A stretch of 39,881 nt of DNA from Nesterenkonia halophila (GCF_009467795.1 NZ_WIAX01000011.1:1-39881), one strand, 5' to 3'. Shown: positions 18,555 through 27,623, counted from the first letter of the stretch. Numbers and translations: made by a program. Notes: a model not told the origin generated them from the sequence alone.

Positions 18555-20684
18555 TCAGCGGTGGAACCGGCGCCCGGCGACCCGCTCGGAGGCCCCGACG
18601 TGGTCGAGATGCGGGGTGATGCCGCCGCGATGCATCGGCCAGCCGGCGCCGAGGATCATGCACAGGTCGATGTCCTTCGGGGAGCTGACCACGCCCTCGT
18701 CCAGCATCAGGGAGATCTCCTCGGCGAGGGCGTCCTCGACGTCGCGCAGCAGCTGCTCGGCGGTCCGCGGCGCGTCGCCCTGCTCGAGCAGCGCGGCGGT
18801 CTCCGCGGGGATGCGGCGGGAGCCGCCGTCGTCGTCGGCCGCCCAGATCCCGGTCACGCCGTGGTCGATGAGGCGCTGCAGGTTCGCCGAGACGTGGAAG
18901 CGAGCGCCGAAGGACGCATGCAGGGACTCGGTGACGTGCTGGGCCACCGGCAGCCCGACCATGGCCAGCAGATCGAAGGTCGACATCGGCAGCCCCAGCG
19001 GCCGCAGGGCCGTGTCGGCGGTCTCGGGGTCGGTGCCCTCGTCGACGGCGCGCTGGACCTCGGACATCAGCCGCAGCAGCACGCGATTGACCACGAAGGC
19101 CGTGGTGTCGCGGGTCAGCACCGGGGACTTGCCCAGGCGGGCCGCCAGGGCGAAGGCCGTCGCGATCGGCTCGTCGGCGGTGCGCGGGGTGCGGGCGATC
19201 TCGATCAGCGGCATCTTCGCGACCGGATTGAAGAAGTGGAGCCCGATCACCCGCTCGGGATGCCGCAGATCCTCGGCCATGGCGCTGACCGACAGCGAGG
19301 AGGTGTTGGTGGCCAGCACAGCCTCGGCCGAGACGATCTCCTCGAGCTCGGCGAAGACCTGCTTCTTCACCGAGGTCTCCTCGAAGACCGCCTCGATGAT
19401 CAGATCGCAGCCGGCGTAGACGGACTTGTTCGTCGAGCCGGTGATCAGCCCGCGGAGGGCCTGGGCCTGCGCGGATTCCAGGCGGCCGCGCTCCACGCGG
19501 CGGTCCAGCTCGGCGCGGATCCTCTCCAGCCCCCGGGAGACCCGCGCGTCGTCGACGTCGGTCAGCGCCACCGGCACCTGCAGCCGCTCGGCGAACAGCA
19601 GCGCCAGCTGCGTGGCCATCAGTCCCGCGCCGACGACGCCGACGGAGGTCACCTCGCGCGGCGCGGCCGCCGGCACCCCGGCGGGGTGCTTCGCCCGCTT
19701 CTGGACCAGCTCGAGGAAGGCGTAGACGGTGTCGGCGAACTCGTCGGTGACCATCAGATCGGCCAGCGCCTCGCACTCGGCCTCGACGGCGGCGTCGCGG
19801 TCGCGCCGCGGGACCTCTTCGAAGAGCTCCAGCGCCCGCAGCGGCGCCGGGGCCGAGTCGCCGGTCTTCGCGGCGACTGCGCGCCGGGCCGCCGAGAGCG
19901 CCTGATGCCAGGCCTCAGAGTCGTCGGCGTGCGCGCGGTGCTCGTCGACCTGGCGGGCGAGCTCCTCGTCGCCGGCGATCATCCGGGCGGCGAAGTCCAG
20001 CGACTGCCGCTCGAAGTCCGCGGCCTCGAGCAGCACGTCGGCGAGACCGAGCTGGTGGGCGGCCGGACCGCGCAGCGTGCGGTTATCGGCCAGCGCATTG
20101 ATGAAGATCACCGTCGCGGCGTTCTCCGGGCCGGCGATCCGCGGCAGGCGGTGCATGCCGCCCCAGCCGGGGACCAGCCCGAGGAAGATCTCGGGCAGGC
20201 CGAGGCTCTTCGCGCCGTCCGAGACGGTGCGGTGGTGGGCGGCCAGGGCGATCTCCAGGCCGCCGCCGAGGGCGGTGCCGTTGATGAAGGCGAAGGTAGG
20301 GGCGGGGAAGTCCTCCAGCAGGGCGTAGGCCTGGTGGCCCAGCTCGGCCATCATCCGTCCGAGGCCGCGGTCCTCGATGGCGTTGACTGCGCCGAGATCG
20401 GCCCCGGCGGCGAGATGCGGCCCGGTGCCGGTCACGGCCAGTCCGACGATCTCGCCGGATTCGGCGCGGGGGATCTGGGCGGCCAGGGTCTCGCCGAGCT
20501 CGACGAGCGACCGGGGGCCGAGCGTGGACGGGCGCCGCTGCTCGCCGTTGTCCAGGCGGATCAGCGCCAGCGTGCCGGCGCCGTGGGGCAGGGCGACGTC
20601 CTCGAGGTGGCTGCGGGTGACGACCTCGTCGCCGAAGGCCTCGATCAGCGGGCGGTAGCCGGAGAAATCCGTAGTGTGTGCCAT
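18555..20684 (-). CDS. FadB-type 3-hydroxyacyl-CoA dehydrogenase / enoyl-CoA hydratase
   Basis: 709 residues, a trifunctional-type fatty-acid oxidation protein. The N-terminal crotonase domain (about 35-230) has the oxyanion loop FINGTALGGGLEIALAAHH with Glu144 and LPEIFLGLVPGWGG with Glu165, both catalytic glutamates of active hydratases. The NAD-binding domain starts at GVVGAGLMA (349-357) and has the acidic strand end ALTDVDD. The dehydrogenase catalytic stretch is GLHFFNPVAKMPLIEIARTP, followed by tandem C-terminal helical domains (TTAFVVNRVLLRLMSEVQRA; GWPMHRGGITPHLDHVG). It hydrates enoyl-CoA and oxidises 3-hydroxyacyl-CoA in beta-oxidation. The partner thiolase (FadA) is not adjacent. 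Its promoter gives a leaderless mRNA. Confidence 0.92.
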   Translation of the reverse strand: MAHTTDFSGYRPLIEAFGDEVVTRSHLEDVALPHGAGTLALIRLDNGEQRRPSTLGPRSLVELGETLAAQIPRAESGEIVGLAVTGTGPHLAAGADLGAVNAIEDRGLGRMMAELGHQAYALLEDFPAPTFAFINGTALGGGLEIALAAHHRTVSDGAKSLGLPEIFLGLVPGWGGMHRLPRIAGPENAATVIFINALADNRTLRGPAAHQLGLADVLLEAADFERQSLDFAARMIAGDEELARQVDEHRAHADDSEAWHQALSAARRAVAAKTGDSAPAPLRALELFEEVPRRDRDAAVEAECEALADLMVTDEFADTVYAFLELVQKRAKHPAGVPAAAPREVTSVGVVGAGLMATQLALLFAERLQVPVALTDVDDARVSRGLERIRAELDRRVERGRLESAQAQALRGLITGSTNKSVYAGCDLIIEAVFEETSVKKQVFAELEEIVSAEAVLATNTSSLSVSAMAEDLRHPERVIGLHFFNPVAKMPLIEIARTPRTADEPIATAFALAARLGKSPVLTRDTTAFVVNRVLLRLMSEVQRAVDEGTDPETADTALRPLGLPMSTFDLLAMVGLPVAQHVTESLHASFGARFHVSANLQRLIDHGVTGIWAADDDGGSRRIPAETAALLEQGDAPRTAEQLLRDVEDALAEEISLMLDEGVVSSPKDIDLCMILGAGWPMHRGGITPHLDHVGASERVAGRRFHR

Positions 20685-20691
20685 GGCCCAC

Positions 20692-20721
20692 AGCTTACTG
20701 GCGGGTAACTCAGTCTGTCAC
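20692..20721 (-). promoter_or_regulatory. Promoter of the FadB-like gene, leaderless configuration
   Basis: Minus strand: GTGACA (20716-20721) as -35, an 18-nt spacer, TAAGCT (20692-20697) as -10, 7 nt, then ATG at 20684. It is the most complete leaderless promoter in the window because the -35 is also recognisable. Confidence 0.65.
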
Positions 20722-20804
20722 CCGGCGCACCGATCGCACGGCTCGATCGTGGAGGGCGGCTCGGCCGAGGCCGCCGCCCCCGCCTCAGCCCGGATCAGCC
20801 CGAC

Positions 20805-22049
20805 TCAGCCGTCCTCGAGCGGATCCGGGTCCAACAACGCGACGGTGACCACGGCCGCGGTCCGGTCGATCTGCCAGCTGCGGGCGCCGAGCTCGGCGAG
20901 CCGGCCGGCGACGGCGTCGAGGTCGATCTGCGCCGGCGGCTCCCAGCACAGCTGCTTGAGCACCGCCGGGGTCAGCAGAGTCTCGGGCATCATCGCCAGC
21001 TCGTCGGCGCGGGCCGCCAGCCAGTCGCGGGCGGTCCGGTAGCGCCGGTAGGCGAGCGGGTTCCGGTCCTTCCAGGCGCGCGGAGGCGGCGGTCCGGCGC
21101 TGCGGCGCTGCAGCTCGGGCAGGTCCTCGGAGGAGCTGCCGGCATTGATCGCGCGGAGCCAGCGCGGGGCCTCGCGCTTGGCCGCCCGGCCGTGGAAGCC
21201 CGGAGTCGCCAGCAGCTCCGGGACGGTGCGCGGCACCGCCGCCGCGGCGGCGACCAGGGCGGAGTCGGGCAGGATGTGGCCGGGGGCGACGTCGCGCCGC
21301 TCGGCCAGGTGGTCGCGCGCCCGCCAGAGCTCGCGGAGCACCGCCAGCCGGCGCGGAGACTTCACCTTGTTGATGCCGGAGGTCTTCCGCCACCGGTCCT
21401 TCCGCGGCACCGTCGGCGGGCGATGCGTGCGCAGGTGCTCGAACTCCTCCTCGGCCCAGGAGTGCTTCCCCTGCTCGTCGAGCATCCGGGTCAGCTCGGT
21501 GCGCAGCTCGACGAGCAGCTCGACGTCGAGGGCGGCGTAGCGCAGCCAGTCCTTCGGCAGCGGCCGGCGGGACCAGTCGGCGGCCGAGTGCTCCTTGGCC
21601 AGCCGCACGTGCAGCAGCGTCTCGACGACGGCGCCGAGTCCGACGCGGGGCAGTCCCGCCATGCGGGCGGCCAGCTCGGTGTCGAAGAGCCGATGGGGGT
21701 GCATCCCCAGCTCGGCCAGGCAGGGCAGGTCCTGGGAGGCGGCGTGCAGGATCCATTCGGCGCCGTCGAGCGCCTGCTGGATCGGCGCCAACGTGTCGAA
21801 CGGCTCGGGATCGATCAGCCAGAGTCCGGAGCCGGCGCGCTTGAGCTGGACCAGGAAGGCGCGCTGGCCGTAGCGGAATCCGGAGGCGCGCTCGGCGTCG
21901 ACGGCCACGGGGCCGGAGCCGGCGGCCAGGGCCTCGGCGCAGCGCTGCAGCCCCCGGTCTGTGTCGATGACGAAGGGCACGCCCTCGGCCGGCTCGGTCA
22001 GCAGCGGTGGGAGCGTGTCCTCGGCGTCGTCAGCGGGGCAGTCGGGCAT
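20805..22049 (-). CDS. rnd: RNase D-like 3'-5' exonuclease with HRDC domain
   Basis: 414 residues. The DEDDy exonuclease domain covers about 20-200: motif I VAVDAERASGFRYGQRAFLV (Asp51, Glu53), motif II HAASQDLPCL (Asp107), motif III YAALDVELL (Tyr171, Asp175). An HRDC domain follows (about 215-290, RARDHLAERRDVAPGHILPD), then a second helical region to 414. The family trims 3' ends of tRNA and other structured RNAs. The ATG lies 7 nt after the DUF3000 stop; the nearest ribosome-site-like AGGAGG is 13 nt from the ATG inside the DUF3000 end, so translation is likely coupled. The DUF3000-RNase D pairing is conserved in actinobacteria. Confidence 0.92.
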   Translation of the reverse strand: MPDCPADDAEDTLPPLLTEPAEGVPFVIDTDRGLQRCAEALAAGSGPVAVDAERASGFRYGQRAFLVQLKRAGSGLWLIDPEPFDTLAPIQQALDGAEWILHAASQDLPCLAELGMHPHRLFDTELAARMAGLPRVGLGAVVETLLHVRLAKEHSAADWSRRPLPKDWLRYAALDVELLVELRTELTRMLDEQGKHSWAEEEFEHLRTHRPPTVPRKDRWRKTSGINKVKSPRRLAVLRELWRARDHLAERRDVAPGHILPDSALVAAAAAVPRTVPELLATPGFHGRAAKREAPRWLRAINAGSSSEDLPELQRRSAGPPPPRAWKDRNPLAYRRYRTARDWLAARADELAMMPETLLTPAVLKQLCWEPPAQIDLDAVAGRLAELGARSWQIDRTAAVVTVALLDPDPLEDG

Positions 22050-22056
22050 CGAGTCG

Positions 22057-22791
22057 TCAGTTCCTCCTGAGATGGGGCATGGCGACGACGCCGTCGGGCA
22101 GAGCGGGCAGGCCGGCGAAGGAGCAGACCATGTCCGCCCAGGCCTCCAGGTGGGCGTCGAAGCGACGGCCGGTGGGCGTCCACGAGGCGCGCAGCTCCAC
22201 CGTGTTGCTCGGGCCGCGGTCCTCCAGGCTGCCGAAGCTCTCCGAGAGGATCCGCGTGGCGGTGCCGCCGGCGTGGTGGTGCTCGACGCCGTACTGGCCC
22301 AGCGCATCGCGCAGCCAGGTCCAGGCCACTGAGGCCAACAGCGGATCGTCGCCCATCTCGGCGTCGAGCTCGGCACGGATGTAGATGACCACGCGGAAGG
22401 TTCCGTCCCAGGTCTCATGGCCGGCGGGATCATGCAGCAGCACGAAGCGGCCGGCGGCCAGCAGCTCGGCGTCCTCAGGGGCAGGTCCGGAGCCTCCGGC
22501 GCGCGGGCTGCGGGACCCACGGGCGGCGTGGGCCGGGTGATTCGGCGAGGGGTGGTCGGGCATCGTCGCGGGATCGGGCACCTCGGCGCGCAGCGCGACG
22601 GCGTAGGGCGCCAGGCGCGACGGCGCGGGGATCTCCTCGACCAGCGCCTCGCGGCGCGTGCGGGCACGCCGAAGCTCTCCCAGAGCGGTGCGGAACGGCT
22701 CCGGAAGCTCGTCGAGGCCGGGAGGGGAGGGCCGCGCCGGATGTCCGGCGCCGGCGCCCGTCCCGGAACCCGCTGGGCCGAGAATCGTCAC
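22057..22791 (-). CDS. DUF3000 family protein
   Basis: 244 residues, GTG start. The family is actinobacterial and uncharacterised. Visible conserved segments are FRTALGELRRARTRREALVE, EIPAPSRLAPYAVALRAEV, ELLAAGRFVLLHDPAGHETW, FRVVIYIRAELDAEMG and WLRDALGQYGVEHHHAGGTA. A Pro/Ala/Gly-rich variable loop lies at about 78-105. No signal peptide or transmembrane segment. It is first in a two-gene unit with RNase D, suggesting a linked role in RNA metabolism (inference only). Confidence 0.88.
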   Translation of the reverse strand: MTILGPAGSGTGAGAGHPARPSPPGLDELPEPFRTALGELRRARTRREALVEEIPAPSRLAPYAVALRAEVPDPATMPDHPSPNHPAHAARGSRSPRAGGSGPAPEDAELLAAGRFVLLHDPAGHETWDGTFRVVIYIRAELDAEMGDDPLLASVAWTWLRDALGQYGVEHHHAGGTATRILSESFGSLEDRGPSNTVELRASWTPTGRRFDAHLEAWADMVCSFAGLPALPDGVVAMPHLRRN

Positions 22792-22797
22792 GGGACC

Positions 22798-22803
22798 ACC
22801 CTA
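22798..22803 (-). promoter_or_regulatory. -10 box of DUF3000-rnd, leaderless configuration
   Basis: Minus strand TAGGGT is followed by 6 nt (GGTCCC) and the GTG start at 22791, predicting an mRNA that begins at the GTG. Confidence 0.55.
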
Positions 22804-22812
22804 CGGAGGGGG

Positions 22813-23940
22813 TCAGCTCCGCGGCGCCAGGCGCGCCGCGGAGGCTCGTCGGGCGGTCTCCACGAGCTCGTCGATCTGCTCGTCGCGCGTGTCGAAGGAG
22901 CACATCAGCCGCGCCACCGGGGTGCCGTCGGCGGCGGCGTCCCAGGTGTGGACCAGGTAGCGTCGGCGCAGCTCGGCGAGGACCGCGGCGTCGATCTCCG
23001 GGAAGACGGCGTTGACCTCGGTCGGCCGGGAGAGTCGGATTCCGTCGATCTCGGCCAGTCGGCGCCCCAGCCGTGCGGCCTGGGCGTTGGCCCGCTCGGC
23101 GTTCCGCCGCCACAGGTCGGTGCCGAAGAGCTCCAGCAGCTGGGCGGAGACGTAGCGCTGCTTGCTGGCCAGCTGCATGGAGTACTTGCGGATGTAGTCG
23201 ACGCCGGCGACCCGGTCGGGGTCGATCACGACCACCGCCTCGGCGGCCATCGCCCCGTTCTTCGTCCCGCCCAGGCTGACCGCGTCGACGCCGGCGGCGG
23301 CGGTGAGCTCGCCGAGTCCGACGCCGAGGGCCGCGGCGGCGTTGGCGAGCCGGGCGCCGTCGACGTGGACTCCCATCCCGGCGGCATGGGCGCGCTCGGC
23401 GACGGCGGCGATCTCCGCGGGGGTGTAGACGGTGCCCACCTCGGTGGACTCGGTCAGCGAGACGGCCAGCGGCTGGGCGGCGTGGACGAAGCCGGTCGCC
23501 CGCCGTTCGGCCTCGACGTCGTCGACGGTGAGCTTGCCGTCCGCGGTCGGGCGGGGCAGCAGCTTCAGCGAGCCCAGCCGCTCCGGCGCCGCGCCCTCGT
23601 CGGTGTTGATGTGCGCCTGCCGGGTGCAGATCGCCGCGCCCCAGCGGGGCAGCAGCGCCTGCAGGGCGACGACGTTGGCGCCGGTGCCGTTGAAGACCGG
23701 CAGCACCTCGGCGCGGGCGCCGAACTCGGCCCGCACGACGTCGGAGAGCCGGGCGGTGACGGAGTCGTCGCCGTAGGGCAGGGCCGTCCCGCCGCCGATG
23801 CGCGCCAGGGACTCGAGGATCTCGGGTGCGACGCCGGCGACGTTGTCGGAGGCGAAGGAGGCGTCCGGCCCGGCCGCCGGCTCCGCCGTGCCGGGCACGT
23901 CGGGCGTCTCGGGAGCCTCGGGCGTCGAGGGATCGGTCAT
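22813..23940 (-). CDS. ltaE: Low-specificity threonine aldolase / beta-eliminating lyase family, PLP enzyme
   Basis: 375 residues of the fold-type I PLP threonine aldolase family, which cleaves threonine or allo-threonine to glycine and acetaldehyde. After a Pro/Thr-rich tail of about 26 residues the domain starts at ASFASDNVAG. Key residues are the substrate-loop FNGTGANVVAL, His112 in the RQAHINTDEGAAPE stretch, VHVDGARLANA (Asp194 to the PLP nitrogen, Arg197), and the Schiff-base Lys227 in SLGGTKNGAM. ATG 23940 lies 7 nt after the msrB stop, so msrB-ltaE is a unit. A different amino-acid lyase specificity cannot be excluded. Confidence 0.88.
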   Translation of the reverse strand: MTDPSTPEAPETPDVPGTAEPAAGPDASFASDNVAGVAPEILESLARIGGGTALPYGDDSVTARLSDVVRAEFGARAEVLPVFNGTGANVVALQALLPRWGAAICTRQAHINTDEGAAPERLGSLKLLPRPTADGKLTVDDVEAERRATGFVHAAQPLAVSLTESTEVGTVYTPAEIAAVAERAHAAGMGVHVDGARLANAAAALGVGLGELTAAAGVDAVSLGGTKNGAMAAEAVVVIDPDRVAGVDYIRKYSMQLASKQRYVSAQLLELFGTDLWRRNAERANAQAARLGRRLAEIDGIRLSRPTEVNAVFPEIDAAVLAELRRRYLVHTWDAAADGTPVARLMCSFDTRDEQIDELVETARRASAARLAPRS

Positions 23941-23947
23941 GGTCGGC

Positions 23948-24412
23948 TCATCCCTCGGCCGGGTGGAGCCGGATGGACAGCGAGTTGATGCAGTAGCGCT
24001 GGTCGGTCGGTGTGTCGAAGCCCTCGCCGGAGAAGACATGTCCCAGGTGGGAGTCGCAGCTGCCGCAGCGCACCTCGACGCGCTCCATGCCGAGGCTGGC
24101 GTCGCGCAGGTGGGTGACGTTCGCCCCGGACGAGGGCTCGTAGAAGCTCGGCCAGCCGCAGTGCGAGTCGAACTTGGTCTCGGAGGAGAACAGCTCGGCC
24201 CCGCAGGCACGACAGGTGAAGACGCCGTCGTCGGTGCTGTCCCAGTACTCGCCGGTGTAGGCCCGCTCCGTGCCGCCGCGTCGCAGCACGTAGTACTCCT
24301 CGGCGGACAGCCGCTCCCGCCACTGCTCGTCGGTGAGCCGGCGGGCGAACGCCGCCGAGGCGTCCTGCTCCGGCGTCGCCGGCTGCTGCTCGTGCTGCTC
24401 GCTCATCGTCAT
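23948..24412 (-). CDS. msrB: Peptide-methionine (R)-S-oxide reductase MsrB
   Basis: 154 residues. It reduces the R-sulfoxide of methionine in oxidised proteins. The catalytic Cys141 is in RYCINSLSIRL. The structural zinc site has Cys67/Cys70 (CRAC) and Cys116/Cys119 (CGSC), and the signature HCGWPSFYEP is intact. The N-terminal 25 residues are a Gln/Glu-rich extension. Two ATGs two codons apart (24412 and 24406) both suit the upstream AGAGGA. The msrA gene lies 9.7 kb away on the same strand. Confidence 0.95.
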   Translation of the reverse strand: MTMSEQHEQQPATPEQDASAAFARRLTDEQWRERLSAEEYYVLRRGGTERAYTGEYWDSTDDGVFTCRACGAELFSSETKFDSHCGWPSFYEPSSGANVTHLRDASLGMERVEVRCGSCDSHLGHVFSGEGFDTPTDQRYCINSLSIRLHPAEG

Positions 24413-24559
24413 CGCTTCCTCTCGCCGCTGTCAGCTCGGACGTCGCGGCCCCGCCGGCGGGCGCACCCGCCGCGACGCGTCCGCATCCGGGGTCAACGCG
24501 CCGGCGGCCGCATTGCTTCCCGGAGTCGGGGCCGGATTCCGCTCGTCGGCACCGCCGCG

Positions 24560-24565
24560 TAGGCT
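24560..24565 (+). promoter_or_regulatory. Candidate -10 of the alpha/beta hydrolase gene
   Basis: TAGGCT, with TTCCGC 17 nt upstream as a poor -35, lies about 100 nt before the hydrolase ATG in the 252-bp divergent region with msrB. The ribosome site GGGAGG is 9 nt before the ATG. Confidence 0.4.
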
Positions 24566-24664
24566 GAGCGGAGGGCCGGACGGGCCGCGCGGCCGCAGGC
24601 GCCGGTCCGGAGCTCGGCCGGGGAACCAGCATCGCATCCGAGACAGTGTGGGAGGCGCCGCCCC

Positions 24665-26122
24665 ATGGCATCGCGTGACCGTCAGCCGTCCGTGGCAGAA
24701 GCCGTGGATCTCCTCGGGGAGCAGGTCGGCCGAGCGCGCCGCGGCGCCGGCCGGCTGGCCCGCCGGTCCGGCGCCCCGCCGGCCGTCCAGAGCCCGATCG
24801 GGCGCCGCGCATCGTCGGTGCTCCGGCGGGTGCGTCGTGAGCGCGAGCCGCGCACGCCCTGGGTGCGCGCCGGAGTGCTGGGCGCCGGCACGGGGCTGGG
24901 CGCCGGACTCGCCGCGGCCGCAGGAGCCTCGGCGCTGGCCGGCTACTTCGCACGGATGGTGGTCACCCCCGTCCGCGAACATCGCGAGGACCTCGAGATC
25001 CTGGCGGTCGTGCGCGGCTCCCGCGGCGACGAGGTGGTGCTGCCGGCGACGCCGGAGACCATCGTCGAGGGCACATACGGGCTGTACTTCCACGGCGGGC
25101 AGTCGCATGCACGGATCGGGGAGATCACCGCCTTCTCGCCCCGCGACGGGACCATCACCCGCCGGGTGGAGGAGATCTATCGCGGGGACCTGCGCAGTGC
25201 GGTCCGCGGCTGGTGGACCTCGGTGACCCATCCGGATCCGGACAGTGCGGGCTTCCCGAGCCGTGAGGTGGTCGTCGAGCTCCCCGACGGTCCGGCGCCG
25301 GCGTGGCACGTGCCGCCGCGGCGCGGCGACGGCGTGCTGGCCGGCCGCGGGATCTGGGCCATCATGGTCCACGGCCGCGGCGGGCGCCGCGCGGAGGGCA
25401 TCCGAGGGCTGGCCGTGGCCGATCGACTGGGACTCGACTCGCTGCTGATCTCCTATCGCAACGACGGCGAGGCGCCCGACGCCCCGGACGGCCGCTACGG
25501 GCTGGGCGTCACCGAGTGGGAGGACGTCGAGGCCGCAGTGCAGTACGCGCTCGACCACGGCGCCGAGGATGTGCTGCTCTTCGGCTGGTCGATGGGCGGG
25601 GCGATCGCGCTGCAGACGGCCGACCGGTCCCGGCTCGCACCGGCGATCCGCGGACTCGTGCTCACCGGTCCGGTGGTCGACTGGATCGACGTGCTGGCCC
25701 ACCAGGCCCGGGAGAACCGGATCCCGGACCGGGTGGGACGGATGGGGCAGTGGATCATCTCCAACCCCTCGGGCAAGCGTGTGACAGGTCTGGCAGCACC
25801 AGTGGACCTGAAGGCGCTGAACTGGACGGCTCGGGCCGATGAGCTGCATGTGCGCACGCTCATCCTGCACAGCGCCGACGACAATGTCGTGCCCTACGGC
25901 CCCTCCCGCGACCTGGCTGAACGCAGCCCGATGGTGAGCTTCGTGCCCTTCACCCGCGCCCGGCACATCAAGGAACGGAACGCCGACCCCGAGCGGTGGG
26001 AGGGCAATGTCGCCGAATGGGCGACGAAGCTGTTCACCGCGGACGCGCCGCCGCATCTGGCCTCCACCGGCACCCTGCCGACCGTCGCGCCCGCGGAGTC
26101 GACGGCGACGGCCGACAGCTGA
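24665..26122 (+). CDS. Alpha/beta hydrolase, membrane-anchored, unknown substrate
   Basis: 485 residues. Residues 1-75 are basic and cytoplasmic in character. A Gly/Ala-rich hydrophobic segment (about 78-100, GLGAGLAAAAGASALAGYFA) probably anchors the protein. The middle part (100-230) is a beta-rich actinobacterial region (VVLPATPETIVEGTYGLYFH). The catalytic domain from about 230 has the oxyanion VHGRGGRRAEG, the nucleophile elbow LLFGWSMGGAIAL, an acid candidate in LILHSADDNVVPYGPS, and His in TRARHIKERNADPERW. The family includes esterases, lipases and thioesterases; the substrate is not predictable. It is transcribed alone and converges on sufE through a shared stop-codon hairpin. Confidence 0.85.
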   Translation: MASRDRQPSVAEAVDLLGEQVGRARRGAGRLARRSGAPPAVQSPIGRRASSVLRRVRREREPRTPWVRAGVLGAGTGLGAGLAAAAGASALAGYFARMVVTPVREHREDLEILAVVRGSRGDEVVLPATPETIVEGTYGLYFHGGQSHARIGEITAFSPRDGTITRRVEEIYRGDLRSAVRGWWTSVTHPDPDSAGFPSREVVVELPDGPAPAWHVPPRRGDGVLAGRGIWAIMVHGRGGRRAEGIRGLAVADRLGLDSLLISYRNDGEAPDAPDGRYGLGVTEWEDVEAAVQYALDHGAEDVLLFGWSMGGAIALQTADRSRLAPAIRGLVLTGPVVDWIDVLAHQARENRIPDRVGRMGQWIISNPSGKRVTGLAAPVDLKALNWTARADELHVRTLILHSADDNVVPYGPSRDLAERSPMVSFVPFTRARHIKERNADPERWEGNVAEWATKLFTADAPPHLASTGTLPTVAPAESTATADS

Positions 26123-26176
26123 CCCCGGTGCCGGTCGGGTGCCGACCCGGACGCCGGCGGGGATCGGCCGGGGTCA
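26120..26176. terminator. Hairpin built from both stop codons of convergent genes
   Basis: TGACCCCGG (26120-26128) pairs with CCGGGGTCA (26168-26176). The outer three pairs are the TGA of the hydrolase gene and the TGA (as TCA) of sufE. Further pairing inside the 39-nt loop is possible. It would work for either transcript. Confidence 0.5.
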
Positions 26177-26677
26177 GCCGGCGTCGAGCGCGGCGACGTG
26201 CTCGCGCACGTTGCGCTTCACCCGGGCGAGCATCGCCTCCATGCCGCGCAGCCGCAGCGGGGTGATGGCCTTGGCCAGCCCCAGGCGGGCCGCGACGTCG
26301 TCGGGGGTCGCCAGGATCTGCTCATACGTCAGCCCGTCGAGCCCCTGGTGCAGGATGGAGGCGAATCCGCGGGTGGTCGGAGCCTCCTGCGGCGCGGCGA
26401 AGATCAGCCGGACGGTGCGGGCGCCGTCGTCGAACTCCAGGGCCAGGTACAGCGGCGACTGGCACTCGACGACCTGCTCCATCTGCTCGTAGCCGTCGCC
26501 GTACTCCTCCGGCAGCTCCGGCAGCTCGCGGGAGAGCTCCAGCAGCAGCTCGAGCTTCTGCGGATCCTCGACGGCCTGGAACTCCTCGATGATCTCGGCC
26601 AGCGCCCCCGGCATCGGGTCGGCGCCCGGCTCGGCGGCCGGACCGCCGACGGCGTCAGCGTGCTGCGCGGCGGTCAT
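26174..26677 (-). CDS. sufE: SufE family sulfur acceptor protein
   Basis: 167 residues. SufE takes persulfide sulfur on one cysteine from a desulfurase and passes it to the SufBCD Fe-S scaffold. The acceptor is Cys72 in [13 protein letters not shown]; the fold is visible in [20 protein letters not shown] and [21 protein letters not shown] 20-residue disordered N-terminus precedes it. Its ATG overlaps the sulfurtransferase stop (ATGA), so here SufE is translated with a rhodanese instead of SufS. It may accept sulfane sulfur from that enzyme (inference). Confidence 0.93.
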   Translation of the reverse strand: MTAAQHADAVGGPAAEPGADPMPGALAEIIEEFQAVEDPQKLELLLELSRELPELPEEYGDGYEQMEQVVECQSPLYLALEFDDGARTVRLIFAAPQEAPTTRGFASILHQGLDGLTYEQILATPDDVAARLGLAKAITPLRLRGMEAMLARVKRNVREHVAALDAG

Positions 26678-27555
26678 CGGGCCTCACCCGGTTCCTCGCC
26701 GGCGGCGATGGGCAGTCGGACCGCGTTGCCCCATTCGGTCCAGGACCCGTCGTAGTTGCGGACCTGCTCGTAGCCGAGCAGGTGCTGGAGCACGAACCAG
26801 GTGTGCGAGGACCGCTCGCCGATGCGGCAGTAGGCGATGACGTCGTCGGAGGTGCCCAGGCCGGCCTCGTCGCGGTAGATGGCCTCGAGCTCCTCGCGGG
26901 ACTTGAAGGTCCCGTCGGAGTCCACCGCCCGTCCCCACGGGACGGAGGCGGCGGTGGGGATGTGCCCGCCGCGCAGGGCGCCCTCCTGCTCGTAGCCCTC
27001 CATGTGGGTCCGCTCGCCGGAGTACTCCAGCGCGGAGCGGACGTCCACCAGGGGCTTGCCGAAGTGGTCGAGAACGTCCTCGCGGAAGGCCCGGTGCGTG
27101 GCGTCGTCGCGCTCGACCACCGGGTAGTCGCCGGCGGTGATCTCCGGGCGCTCCGTGATCATCGCGCGACCCTCGTCGGTCCACTTCTGCCGGCCGCCGT
27201 CCATCAGGCGCAGGTCCTCGTGGCCGAAGAGCGTGAAGACCCACAGCGCGTAGGCGGCCCACCAGTTCGACTTGTCGCCGTAGAAGACCACTGTGGTGTC
27301 CCGCGAGATGCCTTTGGAGGCGGCGAAGGCGGCGAAGGCCTCGCCGTCGAGGAAGTCGCGGGTCACCGGGTCGTTGAGCTCGGTGTGCCAGTCGATCTTC
27401 ACCGCGCCGGGGACGTGGCCGGTCTCGTAGAGCAGCACGTCCTCGTCGGACTCCACCACCACGACGTCGGCGTCGTCCTTGTGCGCGGCGACCCACTCGG
27501 TGGTCACCAGCGTCTCGGGGCGGGCGTACTGGGAATGGTCCTTCTCAGCGGTCAT
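26674..27555 (-). CDS. sseA: Thiosulfate/3-mercaptopyruvate sulfurtransferase (tandem rhodanese)
   Basis: 293 residues with two rhodanese domains. The N-terminal inactive one covers about 15-140 ([38 protein letters not shown]) and the C-terminal active one about 165-285. Catalytic Cys243 sits in [13 protein letters not shown], the six-residue loop typical of actinobacterial CysA/SseA thiosulfate sulfurtransferases. It moves sulfane sulfur from thiosulfate or mercaptopyruvate to an acceptor thiol. Start ATG 27555 follows AAAGGCG by about 10 nt and overlaps by ATGA the stop of a 23-codon upstream ORF. It is followed by sufE with another ATGA overlap. Confidence 0.94.
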   Translation of the reverse strand: MTAEKDHSQYARPETLVTTEWVAAHKDDADVVVVESDEDVLLYETGHVPGAVKIDWHTELNDPVTRDFLDGEAFAAFAASKGISRDTTVVFYGDKSNWWAAYALWVFTLFGHEDLRLMDGGRQKWTDEGRAMITERPEITAGDYPVVERDDATHRAFREDVLDHFGKPLVDVRSALEYSGERTHMEGYEQEGALRGGHIPTAASVPWGRAVDSDGTFKSREELEAIYRDEAGLGTSDDVIAYCRIGERSSHTWFVLQHLLGYEQVRNYDGSWTEWGNAVRLPIAAGEEPGEAR

Positions 27556-27623
27556 GGAGCATCGCCTTTCGATCGGAGGCTCGAGGGGTCCGCCGCCGCG
27601 CTCGGCACGTGGTCGACGGACAC
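27552..27623 (-). CDS. Candidate leaderless upstream ORF (23 codons) coupled to the sulfurtransferase gene
   Basis: GTG at 27623 lies 6 nt after a TAGGCT -10 box, so the mRNA should start at this codon. The frame stays open for 23 codons (begins [13 protein letters not shown], ends KGDAP) and stops at TGA 27552-27554, overlapping the sulfurtransferase ATG as ATGA. The peptide has no cysteine, unlike the leaderless cysteine-rich attenuator ORFs known upstream of sulfur genes in mycobacteria. It may act only by delivering ribosomes to the sulfurtransferase start. Existence as a translated ORF is an inference from position; too short for codon-bias proof. Confidence 0.45.
   Translation of the reverse strand: MSVDHVPSAAADPSSLRSKGDAP

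Noticed and set aside
18243..20708. An 821-codon open frame antisense to the FadB-like gene, and similar long ones opposite dxs (15235-17424) and gnd (29832-31694)
   Set aside because: Each mirrors a well-recognised gene, has no ribosome site or domain and is biased composition only.
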